Source: Paramecium sonneborni
Taxonomy: Eukaryota > Ciliophora > Oligohymenophorea > Peniculida > Parameciidae
Length of the DNA stretch: 64,000 bases
Assembly (NCBI GenBank): GCA_905182985.1
Contig: CAJJDN010000136.1
Span: 93,044 to 157,043, forward strand
Direction of reading: 5' to 3'
Shown here piece after piece: positions 22,980-41,600 of the stretch. The notes beneath the pieces were generated by a model. The model worked only from the letters and a program-made list of their open reading frames with translations, had not been told where the DNA came from and did no database searches. The translations under genes were made by a program, and so were the position numbers. Position 1 is the stretch's first letter. Every line of letters begins with the position of its first letter.

Positions 22980-25248
22980 AATATCGTAATATGGGAATTT
23001 AATTAGTTTAAATTAAAGAATTAATTAAATTTATCTAAAAGTAATCAAAGGCATCAAGTATGTGTAATGGTGAGAGAAGAGAAGGAGATAAAAGAATGAG
23101 AAATAGATGTTGTCTGATATTTTGAAATAATTTAATTGGTATATATATAATTTTAGAGATGTATTAATTAATGATATAAAAATAAAAGTAAGAAGAATTT
23201 AATAAAAAGTTTTTTGGGAGGGCAAAGAAGGGGATGTTGTAAAGATTCTTTTTTTATGATCGGACCCTAAATTATATTGAAATTCCAATTTTCACAGAAT
23301 TTAGTGGTCGTAAATAAATAGTTCCGATGAGAAATACATAATGTTTAAAACCGACTTGTATATATGATATAGAGGAATTGTATTCTAGATATGAGAAATC
23401 GAATTATTCAAGTTATGCAAACTTTATGTGTCATACTTGTAGAAAGATGATTGATTTATAGGGTTTTTATATGGATGAAGATTTGAGGAGGATTATAGAA
23501 GTGATTTGGAATACCTATAATAAATTTAGTTTTTAATGTTCAAAAGCAGCTATATTTAAAGATGGTTCATGGGAAGCAGTACTTCCAGAATATTTGAAGA
23601 GGATGTATCGTAAGAATGTAGAGGAATATGATGTGAAATAAGATAATGATGATGTTATTGATTAACCTGAAGAGATAATATAATTTGAATTACCATTATT
23701 ACATGAGTTTGATGTTTAGGAATATGCAGAATTGTTAGAATAAGAAGATAGAGGAGATGAAAGACATCATGATAGTGATATAATATTGAGACGTTATAAT
23801 TTATAAGTTAAATGGGGAGAGTTTGCATAATTTAAAAATCAAGTTGTAGTGTCTATTAATGTTATGGGAATATTTATGCGTTATTTACATGATTATTTAG
23901 AAGACAGAAAGAATGCATTAAAAATGCAAGCTAAACTTAAATTAGGTATATTATGTATTAAAGTTACATCTTATGATCGTTTTTCAAAAAGAGCGGAATT
24001 CTTTTTTCTTTCAGATAATTTAGAAGGACCTAAAGCAAATTATTCAGAATATGAATAAGTCATTATAGCACTCTATTATGATGAAAGATGGATTGCATTA
24101 ATTTGTGATATTGNAATATCGTAATATGGGAATTTAATTAGTTTAAATTAAAGAATTAATTAAATTTATCTAAAAGTAATCAAAGGCATCAAGTATGTGT
24201 AATGGTGAGAGAAGAGAAGGAGATAAAAGAATGAGAAATAGATGTTGTCTGATATTTTGAAATAATTTAATTGGTATATATATAATTTTAGAGATGTATT
24301 AATTAATGATATAAAAATAAAAGTAAGAAGAATTTAATAAAAAGTTTTTTGGGAGGGCAAAGAAGGGGATGTTGTAAAGATTCTTTTTTTATGATCGGAC
24401 CCTAAATTATATTGAAATTCCAATTTTCACAGAATTTAGTGGTCGTAAATAAATAGTTCCGATGAGAAATACATAATGTTTAAAACCGACTTGTATATAT
24501 GATATAGAGGAATTGTATTCTAGATATGAGAAATCGAATTATTCAAGTTATGCAAACTTTATGTGTCATACTTGTAGAAAGATGATTGATTTATAGGGTT
24601 TTTATATGGATGAAGATTTGAGGAGGATTATAGAAGTGATTTGGAATACCTATAATAAATTTAGTTTTTAATGTTCAAAAGCAGCTATATTTAAAGATGG
24701 TTCATGGGAAGCAGTACTTCCAGAATATTTGAAGAGGATGTATCGTAAGAATGTAGAGGAATATGATGTGAAATAAGATAATGATGATGTTATTGATTAA
24801 CCTGAAGAGATAATATAATTTGAATTACCATTATTACATGAGTTTGATGTTTAGGAATATGCAGAATTGTTAGAATAAGAAGATAGAGGAGATGAAAGAC
24901 ATCATGATAGTGATATAATATTGAGACGTTATAATTTATAAGTTAAATGGGGAGAGTTTGCATAATTTAAAAATCAAGTTGTAGTGTCTATTAATGTTAT
25001 GGGAATATTTATGCGTTATTTACATGATTATTTAGAAGACAGAAAGAATGCATTAAAAATGCAAGCTAAACTTAAATTAGGTATATTATGTATTAAAGTT
25101 ACATCTTATGATCGTTTTTCAAAAAGAGCGGAATTCTTTTTTCTTTCAGATAATTTAGAAGGACCTAAAGCAAATTATTCAGAATATGAATAAGTCATTA
25201 TAGCACTCTATTATGATGAAAGATGGATTGCATTAATTTGTGATATTG
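22980..25248. repeat. Direct tandem duplication D (1134 bp x2) around one N
   Basis: Bases 22980-24113 recur at 24115-25248 with a single N at 24114. The first copy is cut inside the coding region of the gene at 24294-26594. Confidence 0.9.
23159..24113 (+). other. 5' fragment of the SP-RING-like gene in the first duplicate copy
   Basis: Identical in the parts compared to the first 318 codons of the gene starting at 24294, and truncated at the N. Confidence 0.85.
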
Positions 25249-26162
25249 AAGCAAGGAGATTGAAATTAATTGATTTTCTTGAAGATACTATAGCTAGAAC
25301 AACACTTGATGAAGTTTATGAATTAGGTTAATATTTGATATCTCAAATATTTTCACCATATAAATTTCCTAAAAATCCATCAAGAGAATTACTTATAGGT
25401 TAGATTTAAGAAGATATGAGAAATGAAATTCCTAGAAAAATATAGTTATATTGTGATTGTGGACATCATGTTGCATAATATTTCTATTATTATATTTTAG
25501 AAGAAATAGAATTAATTAAGATTTAATAGAAATGGCCATAGGATGTTGGTGTCAAGTAAAAGATTCATAATGTTAAATATAAATTAGGTGAATAGGATTA
25601 TTTTACTGCTAAAATATGTTGGGTACTTTTAAAAATGTCATAAGATACTGGTTTTAAAATAATTTATTATAATATGAAACCTAAAGAGAAAGTAGAGAAT
25701 GATACATTAGATGATTTTATTATAGAAAGAGCAAGATTGAAAGCAGAAAAACTTTGGGAAGATAATAATTAATAACCAAAATAAACGACATTTTAAATAG
25801 TTCATGGTTTAAATCAAGTTGAAGATGTTGTAATATCAAAGAATGGTAATAATAGTTTGGATGATAAAAAATAGAATAAATAAAAAAGTAGAGTAGAGAG
25901 ATATTGGGGAATGGAGAGTGGAGTATAATTTAATAATTAAAGAAGGATGGAAAGTGGATTATAGTATAATAATAATTAAAGAAATATTAATAATAATAAT
26001 GGAATTCAATAATAATAAAAAGATAACTCATTATTGAGTAATTTAAGTTTTTAGTTTGGTAATTAAGAGTAACCAACAGTGAAACATTAATCTTAATTAT
26101 AAGATGAGTCCAAATCTATATAAGATGTGCTTGGATAATTGGAAGGTAAAAATAAAAATAAA

Positions 26163-26200
<38 letters not shown>

Positions 26201-26594
26201 TAATAATTATAATTATAATAATAATAAAAATAATAATTAATAAGAGAAACCATTTTTAGTGATGCCAAAAGCATAATTGTAGTAGTATTTATCTGATTAC
26301 AAGTAGTAAATCATAAAAGAATATAAATAATAAGCATTATTGAAAGGATATAAGTAATAATTGATAGGAGAATTTAATGTAGGAAGTAAGAAAAGTGGAG
26401 GAGTAGATTATGATTCAAAATAATTGAGTGAGAGTCAATATCATAGATTGTTATTGAATTTAGATAAAAGTTTGAATAAGAGTGAATAGAGGGAATTGAA
26501 ATAACTATAATCTGAGTTAGGTTTGAATGAGTAAGATTTGGCGAATTTAGATGCTTATCAATATGATCAATTACTTGATATGATGAATTAATGA
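24294..26594 (+). CDS. SP-RING-like finger fused to C48/Ulp1-like domain, 766 aa
   Basis: ATG 24294 to TGA 26592-26594, one uninterrupted frame, 766 aa. At residues about 55-110, VPMRNTQCLKPTCIYDIEEL, then FMCHTCRK and GFYMDEDLRRII follow the order of the SP-RING of PIAS/Siz SUMO ligases. The usual zinc-binding His (CxHxxC) appears as Lys, so zinc binding may be altered. At about residues 300-430, RWIALICDIEARRLKLIDF then QLYCDCGHHVAQYFYYYIL resemble the core of Ulp1/C48 SUMO proteases with the DCG cysteine. The expected His before the Trp is Arg, so catalysis is doubtful. Residues from about 500 are Gln/Asn-rich with a poly-Asn tract. Both domain calls rest on motif reading only. Confidence 0.6.
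26149..26242 (+). repeat. AAT-rich low-complexity tract coding poly-Asn
   Basis: A run of AAT and AAA codons, including eleven consecutive AAT, lies inside the SP-RING-like gene. It encodes an Asn/Lys tract and is likely to vary in length. Confidence 0.9.
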
Positions 26595-26622
26595 TTATAA
26601 ATAATTAAACAAGCAAGAGCTA

Positions 26623-28616
26623 TCATAATAATAAATCAATTTGTTATGCTAATTATGATGCGTACAATTCTGGATGGGCAGATGCTTCATTATAGGAAAT
26701 CCAAAATTAATCTAGAATTCCTCCTAAGCTAGCAATCAAGTATCCATTACGAGTCTTGTACATATTTGGAAGCATGTTAATACTATTATCAGCTTCCAAA
26801 TATATCATATAAAAGGAATAACCCCATAGAAATTAATCTCTTAGGATTACAAGATCTTAATTAAGTGTGTTTAGAAATTCTTATTTGGTTCTTGGATTCA
26901 TTTTCACTTTATTTTTGATATCTTAACCTCCTTTGATTTCTTCATCGACTTGACCAACTTAATATGTAAAAAAACCTTATATTTTAAATCCCTATTATTC
27001 TAACATGATCGAATTTAATAAATTTTTTTGGACAAGCATTGTGAATTGATTATTCTCAGTTACTATTGAATAGAGTCCTATCATTGGAGGAATGAAAGAC
27101 TTTTAAGCTGAAATACTTTAATTGTAAATAGCTTATAATAAATGTCTTGTTAAATATCTCTTGGCTTAATTATTAATAATGGTGATAAGTACTTCTCCAT
27201 CATATGTTGTTAAGGTATTTGTTTACAATTTTAATCTCGATGTTTATAATTGTTCTACGAAGTTTTTATTTAATTATTCATCAAATGATGTCATAAAAAT
27301 ATCCATTGATTATATTTAGTAAAAGACAGATTCTGCATAACTTGTACAAATAATTTCAGAAGCATCTAAAGAATTATCATTATCAAAGTAAAATATCCTC
27401 TATCTCATATGTTTCATATGATAGTGTGTTAAATTTGTTGTTATTTTAGATATTATGAAACCATTGCTCATTTCTCGAATTATTTTGAATACTAATAGGA
27501 ACTCATACAATTTCAATTTAATCTGATTATTTTCCAACTCGGTTGTTAGCTTTGCAACTCTTATTATAATTCTAATTTATACAATTCTTCATTGTCTAAA
27601 CATGTTTTTCTATAGGCAACACTATTGTCTGTAGTTGTTCCTTGAATATAAGAGAGATAATGAGTTTTTATAATTTAAGATTCTTTCGTGATATTCGATA
27701 TAGAGTTGCTCAAAGCTCTAATTTCCACTTTTGGTAAAGAAAGTTCGACAATTCCTGATTTTTATTTTAACAATTTCCTATTTAAATAATCCTATATTGT
27801 GGGCTCTTAAGATCTAATCAAGCTTAAACACACTCCTCCTAATGACATTGGAATTGCCAAAGTATAAAATGCATCTGTATATGTTTCTGTATTACTATCA
27901 GCCAACGATATGATAGTCAAAATCAAAACCTAATATAATCACATAATTTATACTGGTAGTATTCGAATTATCAGGAAAGTTATTATATAGATCAAATTCA
28001 CTTTATACTTTTTATTCTATATGTGTGAAGTCAAATCTTTACCCAACACCTTTCTTAATCTATGAATTTATGTACAAGTCCAAACAATTGTAACAAATGT
28101 GATAGAAGTTAGAATAAGCAAGAATACTGTAAATAAATTACCTGGTAATAATGAACACATCCCTATTTTGTTGAATCCTATGGCATTTGAAAGGTAAGCC
28201 AAAAGTGCAAAAAAAGTGGAACCTGACACAACAGCTACATGCCTTAATTTGTAGTTATTCGTGAATTTAGAGCTCAGAAAACCTAATGATTCTAAAGAGT
28301 AAAGGTTAATATTTATGAAATAAGCAAAAGATGTGAATACATTCAGTATGCCAATAGTAATGCAACCTGGACCAGTATTTTACACTAAAAATGTTGTTTC
28401 ATACATATCGGGTTGATCATAATAAAATTATGAAAGTATTAAGAAAAATGAGTACATGCATTCTAAAATGAGTACAATTTGAATTGTACGACCTTGTCTT
28501 TCATGAAGTTATTTTATTCTACAAATGAGCATCAAAATCAGAATTGTAAATGCGAAAGACAATGAGTTAAGTAGTATCACAATAACTCTAAAAGTAGAAT
28601 CCTCGTTTTCAATCAT
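26623..28616 (-). CDS. Seven-helix receptor fused to degenerate PIP-kinase domain, 648 aa
   Basis: Minus-strand ATG at 28616 to TGA at 26623-26625. Intron 27930-27953 keeps the seventh-helix region open. A 23-base intron with an AAG end (27560-27582) removes a TGA and joins receptor and kinase parts, giving 648 aa. Residues 1-270 hold about seven hydrophobic helices (for example FRVIVILLNSLSFAFTILIL, GNLFTVFLLILTSITFVTIV, VNLIYIITFLIIRILPV). The C-terminal 250 residues show PIPK landmarks: SFIPPMIGLYSIVTENNQF, LNQDLVILRDQFLWGYSFYM (usual L..D..FL...DYSLL) and ASAHPELYASQLAQQI. The substrate/nucleotide motif DLKGS is not seen and DYS is GYS, so it may be a pseudokinase. RpkA of Dictyostelium has this architecture. 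Confidence 0.7.
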
Positions 28617-28639
28617 TAAAATATATATATATGAATATA

Positions 28640-32660
<4,021 letters not shown>

Positions 32661-32721
32661 AATATTATATGCGTTTAATTATCACTTTTTGACCCTCTTT
32701 CTAAGATCATCTCTATTAACT

Positions 32722-33620
32722 TCATTCAAAAGTAGATTCCAAAGTAGAAATCTTAATTAACAAGTCATGGTTATTCTTAAAACCATGGATATTTTAAGAT
32801 TCTATTCTCTTTTCAGGATCAAAGTTAACATTTTCTTTAAACCCTTTTACTCCTACATATTTAGCTATAATTTTCATAAGATCACCTAATGTTATATTCT
32901 ATTCATCCAGACCAAGTCTCTTAGATTGGAGTAAAATGTATTCTGAATATATTCAAGAACTCTTCCATTTTTTATGACCTTAAATTAATTGAATTTGAAG
33001 TGTAGAGCTCTCTCAATATACAACTATAAGACTAATATTATTTAAAGATTAAATTTTTGAATCATGTGTAGTAATTTAGATGTTCGATACTAAAATGAGA
33101 ACACTCTAAAGGTATATGGTTTTTTCTAGAACATCGTACGCCTAATTCAGAATCACTTTTATTTTCAGTTATTCTTTAATTTTATACAAAAAGTTTGAGG
33201 TTTAAAAATATCGATGCATAACAGATTTTCAATGAAAATTTTTCTTTACAAAGAATTATTTTCTGAGTAAACATTTAATTTCAGAAATAGAGAATTGATA
33301 CTTGGATCTTTCTACTAAATCTTTTAACTTATATTTCATATGTATTGCATTACCATAATTACTTTTTTTATTCCATAAATATTAATTAGTCTTTAACATA
33401 TTTAGGATGGATAAGGCAAAATTAACAATTACATTCTTGAATAGATGTCTTTTTCAATATGGTGACTAAATTTGATTTTTTTTGAATGTCACTATTTCTC
33501 TAGTAAGCATATCTCTTGCTTTAAATACTTGTGCATAACTAGATTAAATAATTTTATTAGTGACACACCGTCATGAATAAGATTTAGTATTGGATATCTA
33601 ATTGTGTTACATTTTTCAAC
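32722..33620 (-). pseudogene. Decayed cyclin-dependent-kinase gene (CDK10/11-like)
   Basis: On the minus strand, fragments in different frames line up in CDK order. YAQVFKARDMLTREIVTFKK is the G-loop and VAIK region; VIMVMQY the hinge; MKYKLKDLVERSKYQFSISE follows; VMHRYFQTSNFLYKIKEQLK is the HRDIK.SN catalytic loop with its Asp lost; KPYTFRVFSFQYRTSKLL is the activation segment end; IFRIHFTPIQETWSG and NFDPEKRIESQNIHGF are C-lobe landmarks. Several TGA codons and frame changes interrupt it; between the ATG at 32968 and the final TGA at 32722 the frame is off by one base. The TSN after the catalytic loop suggests CDK10/11. It lies between intact genes and is probably a dead duplicate. Confidence 0.75.
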
Positions 33621-33860
33621 CAAGCCCTAAATTTTTCTTTAACAAACGCATTTTATCGTGACTTATCATACTATCACAATAATTTTCAAGTAATTTCCCT
33701 TTATTTTATTAATTAGTTTATAATTCATAATGAGTGCTGTAGATTTCCACCTGTATTATTTTTTTTTAAGAGCATAAATGTATTGTTATTATAATTACTA
33801 TTGTTCATAATTAATGTTTTGTTATATAAATAATTTTGTATAATAAATATTATAAATTTT

Positions 33861-34910
<1,050 letters not shown>

Positions 34911-34987
34911 NNNNNNNNNNNNNNNNNNNNNNNNNNNNNNNNNNNNNNNNNNNNNNNNNNNNNNNNNNNNNNNNNNNNNNNNNNNNN
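34911..34987. other. Sequence gap (77 N)
   Basis: Unknown bases between the two copies of duplication E. If the copies are really overlapping contig ends, the gap has no real content. Confidence 0.95.
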
Positions 34988-35070
34988 ATGTATTGTTATT
35001 ATAATTACTATTGTTCATAATTAATGTTTTGTTATATAAATAATTTTGTATAATAAATATTATAAATTTT

Positions 35071-36633
<1,563 letters not shown>

Positions 36634-36656
36634 TTAATAATTTAGTATGTATAATG

Positions 36657-37079
36657 TCATTTTTAGTAATCATATGCAATTGATATATATAACCATCCAT
36701 CTTTATCAACTTTCTTTTAATATATATCATTTAAAGGTACATCAACTGAATAATTAGTAAATATATAAACCATACATTTAATGATAATGAAATCACCAAC
36801 TACAAGTGCAATATTGTCTTTATATTAAGCAATATTGGCAAATCTATTTTGAAGCATCTTTCTTAAGAAATCTCTTAAATGTCCAACAAGAATATCTTAA
36901 TGCAAATACATCTTAAACCACATCTAACATCCTCCAGTTATCAATGCTTCTATTTGTATTATCAATGGTAAGAACCCTGGATGATTACATCTTAACACCT
37001 AATATTCAGCAAACTTCTCTCCAAATGAAATTTTCTAAAGTGTACTAATAGGCTCCACTATTGTGTTCAAGTCATCCAT
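36657..37079 (-). CDS. Divergent Atg8-like ubiquitin-fold protein
   Basis: Minus-strand ATG at 37079 to TGA at 36657-36659. A likely 30-base intron (36746-36775, GTA...CAG, a multiple of three) would give 130 aa, otherwise 140. The order of landmarks follows Atg8/GABARAP: HPGFLPLIIQIEAL for the YPDRVPVIVEK strand, QDILVGHLRDFLRKML for SDLTVGQFYFLIRKRI, then IALVVGDFIII and LNDIYQKKVDKDGWLYISIAY for LYQEHHEEDFFLYIAYS. The end (AYDYQK) lacks the C-terminal Gly that Atg8 needs for lipid conjugation. The N-terminal helical extension is also unlike typical Atg8. The call rests on pattern reading. Confidence 0.5.
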
Positions 37080-37095
37080 TTTAATAATTATTTAA
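37080..37095. promoter_or_regulatory. 16-bp gap between two divergent start codons
   Basis: Only 16 A/T bases (TTTAATAATTATTTAA) separate the start codons of the Atg8-like gene (minus) and kinesin-14 (plus). Any shared promoter must overlap one or both coding regions. The stretch is nearly palindromic. Confidence 0.6.
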
Positions 37096-38586
37096 ATGGA
37101 AAAAGAACTTAAGGATATTAGAGCTTATCATCTCAAAGTTATTGAAGACAAACTTATTGAATTAATCACTCACAAAAGTAGAATTCTTACAGTCTAAAGT
37201 GAAGAAGTAGGAGATTTTAAAAAAAACTTTGATGAATTCAAACCACTCACTTAAGTAATTCAAAAAACTACCCGCGAATGTTTATCAGAATTTTAATCTA
37301 AATTAGATGAAGCTGATAGATAAGCCATCTAATAGTTTCATTAACAATAAGATCAATTAGAATATCATGCTAGTCGATTAAACTAACAATAGAATCAAAT
37401 CTAATAGATCTAAGAATTATTTGAATAACAAACAAAATAAAGATTATAAATTGCTGAAATGTAAAAGGCTAAAGAAAGAATGCTTATTGAATTACAGTAA
37501 ATTAAAGAAGAGCTTGAATAAAAGAAATTCTTGAAGCAATAACTTATGAATAATTTTAAATTGAGTTAACAACAATAAATTCAATTGCAATAGGAACTTA
37601 AAGACACTGAACATTAAAAAAGATATTGGAATAATTTATTATAAGAAGCCAAGGGTAACATTCGTGTTTATTGTCGTATTCGACCCAATTCATAAGAAGA
37701 CATGTTATTATTGAATGGAGAATGTACATTAGTACTTAGAGTTCCTGAGAGATTTTTAAAATCAACTAATTGTTAAAAAGAAAGTAGTTTCAATTTTGAA
37801 CACATTTTTAGTTAGGAAGCAGATTAATAAGAAATATATAATGAACTGTCAGATTTAGTTCAAAATGTTGTTGATGGTCATAATGTATGCATTTTTGCTT
37901 ATGGTTAAACAGGATCAGGTAAAACATATACAATGCAAGGTGATGATCATAATAAAGGTGTTATACCAAGAGCTGTTGAATAAATATTTAAAGAAAGATT
38001 AGGAATGTTAGAACTTGGATGGTAAACTAATATTAGAGTTGGATTTCAAGAAATTTATAATGAACAGAGTAGGGATTTAATTACTAATTAAAAATGTGAT
38101 GAAGTTAAGTTATTGGATGTAAAAGATATTTACGAAGTTGCAGAACATTTTAATACTGCAAAGAAAAATAGATAAGTAGCAGAAACTCTTAGTAATGAAG
38201 TATCATCTAGAAGTCACTTTATATTTTAATTAAATTTATAAGGACATATGGGAGATAAGTAAATAAATTCAACTTTAAATTTAATTGATTTAGCAGGTTC
38301 TGAGAGAGCTAATGTAGCCAAAACTGAAGGAGATAGATTTACTGAAACTAAAGCAATCAATAAATCATTAAGTGCTTTAGGTGATGTGTTTAATGCACTT
38401 TATACTAAATAATAACATGTACCATTTAGAAATAGTAAATTGACATTTTCATTGTATAAGTATATGGAAGGAAGTTCTAAAACTTTAATGATGGTAAACA
38501 TTTCATCAAGATCAGAAGATTTTCAACAAACACTTGCAAGTCTTAGATTTGCTGAAAAAGTAAAATCTTGTTAAATTAAGAAATGA
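37096..38586 (+). CDS. Kinesin-14 (C-terminal motor), 496 aa
   Basis: A microtubule motor of the minus-end-directed type. ATG 37096 to TGA 38584-38586, intron-free, 496 aa. Residues 1-190 are a Gln-rich coiled coil. The neck [16 protein letters not shown] is diagnostic of kinesin-14. The motor has the P-loop [15 protein letters not shown], switch I as [16 protein letters not shown], switch II as [13 protein letters not shown], and the end [18 protein letters not shown] then [13 protein letters not shown] few motor loops are shorter than in animal Ncd, and the protein is small for the family. The glutamines of the coiled coil are mostly TAA/TAG. It shares a 16-bp divergent start region with the gene at its left. 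Confidence 0.95.
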
Positions 38587-38604
38587 ATTATAAATATTAT
38601 ATAA

Positions 38605-41600
38605 ATGCTATTATTTTTATTGTTCATTCCATCATTTACATTGTATTGCTGTATAAATATATCTAATAATTGAGTCAATAACAATTTAACTATATATGCG
38701 TCAACATATGAACGAAAGGAATGGGATTTGAATAAATACTTTTCAGGAGAAGATCTAACCTTTTCATTAAATGGAAATGAGGAATAATTTGAAATTCTTG
38801 AATTACTTAAACCTTTGGATGGTACCTAAATAGATTTAAGTAGAATAAAGTATATCAATATTAGGTAATGTTACACTAATAGATATAAATTCTATGAAGA
38901 GTAGAGGATTTAAATCTAATTAGAAAGCTATTTTAATAAAAAATGAATCCACTTATTAAATAAGATATCCATCGATCAATAATATTTATTTTGAAACAGA
39001 TCAACCATGTTCTTTTGTTAGAGTAATATAAAATGATGTTATATTGTTGGCAGATGGTAGAAAATTTTGGATAGCGAAACAATAAAATTAATACTAAATT
39101 GATAGTGTAATCTTAAATATTGATGTTTAAGATGGAAAAATTTTGGTGATCTCTAAAAATAATGTATAAATGTATTATTATGATGGTACATTACATGACT
39201 TTAATATTGTTATAAACTAAACCGTATTGAAGACTTTGATGCCTTTTGCAAATAAATCATTTGAAATTATTGATGCCTAATTAGCTATATAAAATTAAAT
39301 AGTTCTTTTAGATAAATCCTTTGGAGTTATAATATTAGAAAGCATTGCTTTAGACTAATTTTCATTGATACACCACCATAATTATACTTATTACTCTACT
39401 TATTATTCTATGAGCGTGATGTTCGAGGATTTAAGTTATTTAATTATGGTTACTGCAATTCAGAATTCATTCTTTCTACTTTCTAAATATCAAATAGAAA
39501 CTTTTTATTGGATGAGTTAAGTCGATCTGTCTCATTTTCGAGTATAAGCATTGAGAGTAAATCGTGAATAAAAGTACTACAGTTTATATAATTCTACTTA
39601 TATAAGTATTTATTATCTTTTAAATATGGTAAGAGTATATTCAAAATCATTTGAAACACCAGTTTTACTAGATTTCAATTATTTGTTGTCGAATCTATAT
39701 CTTGTGAGTGAAAAAACACAACAAAACTATTATGTTTCTTCAGCTATGTTAATTATGAAACCTTTCACTTAACCTTCAGGTGAGTTTTAAAGATTATAAG
39801 TTATTGGTACGGAAGAAACATAATGTGCTTTAACATTGAATTATATTATTTATGATTATTTAGATAACAATTTGTATTAAAAATCAAATGTGAAAAACCA
39901 ATTAAATCCATTTGTCAATTATCCAACATATCCATAAGTTTCTATCTTTAAGGAATTAGGTGTTACTGGATCAAATATTAATGCAAATATATAACTTAAT
40001 GATCAGAGTATAAAATTAAAACTTGGTTATCTAGAAGATTTAAATATTAATGGTATAATATGGCCAGATAATATGGTTTTTGTTAGTATATTTTATAGTG
40101 GTAGTTTTACTTATTATGTTATTTAAGTGTAAAACTTAAAAGCCACCTTATATCAATGTAGAGAATTTATAATTAGTTAATAATTATAATGTCAAAAAGT
40201 TTAAGAATTCAATCCAAACAGAGAATTGGATCATGATTCTTTCTAATGGATTGAAAAAGAAGTTGTAATTTTTGGGTATATTTCTAAATTTAGACACACA
40301 ATCGAAATGTTTTAATTAAAATAATCAATTGTCTCAAAATTATTTGTTATTTCTACAAGTCTGAAAGATGAGAATTCATTAATTAGTTCATTTTATTTAA
40401 CTGAATAATTGATATATGTAGTACTAGAAAAGAAAGGTGAAATATATATTTATTAATTGAATGATAAAGGATATATCTATACAATAACATAATCAGATGT
40501 AGAACCTTATTAATTAAATCCCAAATTTGTGAGAGTTGATAAAAAGTAGAATCTGATAATCATAGCAAATTAAGATTCTTTATTTGCTGGATTCTTATAT
40601 GATAGATTTTAAGTAATTTATTATCAGTCTTTTCCAGAATGTAGATAAATTGAAGTAAGTTTAACAAGTTACTCATTTTTCGTAGCTCTACATTTTGGAC
40701 ACTAATAGGAACTTAGAGAATATAGCATAAAGAAAAGATAAGTATCATTCATGAAGAAAATCCCACTTTTTCATTACATTCTACAAACACCATTGTAGAT
40801 GATGTCATCAATAGATTAAATAGTAATTAGAGCCTACACTCCAGTTCTCTAATAAACAGTATTATTAGTCTATCAACCAGATGCAAATTTGAGAGAGTCT
40901 CTTATAACACACATTCCGTTAGGCAACTACATAAAAGATACAATAATTATAGGAATAACCAAAGTTTATTAATATGGTTTATTAATACATGCTAGTTCTA
41001 AATTTGGAATAAAGAATTAATTAGTTTATAGGAATTTTTAAGCAGTGATTTCATCAGAATGGAATGATGAATATATACACAAAAAGGAACTATTAATTCA
41101 TTATGATTCAATTGATTCTCCAGAAAAAATAGAATTTAAATAGAATGTAACCTTTTTAAATTTAATGACAAATATTGTGGCAATAGTAAGTAATGAGAGC
41201 TTAGTGGTTAATTAAGCTGCAATGAAAATATAAAATGAATGGTTTAAAGGATAAATAATATAATATTAGGTGGAATGTTAATAATGTTAAGATTAAATCC
41301 TACTTACTTAAAAGATTGATTTAATTTAAAGTTTGGAGTATTATTCAACCTTGTTAGATGAATGTAAGTTAGATCATGATTCTTTTGTATTTATGACAGC
41401 AAATCAATTGATATTTTTAAATTCTGCTCATTATGTAAAACATCCAACTTTCTATTTCAGCTTTGACCCACAATTTACACCTAATAATGTATGGTGCAAA
41501 GCAGATACAATCCTAATTACTGGTTAGACAAATACATATTAAGGTTTTGTATAGATGGTTAAATTTCAAGATAAATAATATTAAATGATTGGAGAACCAT

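Noticed and set aside
27513..28616. Receptor as a separate 359-aa gene ending at TGA 27513
   Set aside because: Removing a 23-base intron at 27560-27582 gives a continuous frame into the PIP-kinase part with matching total length, which fits a known fusion architecture better.
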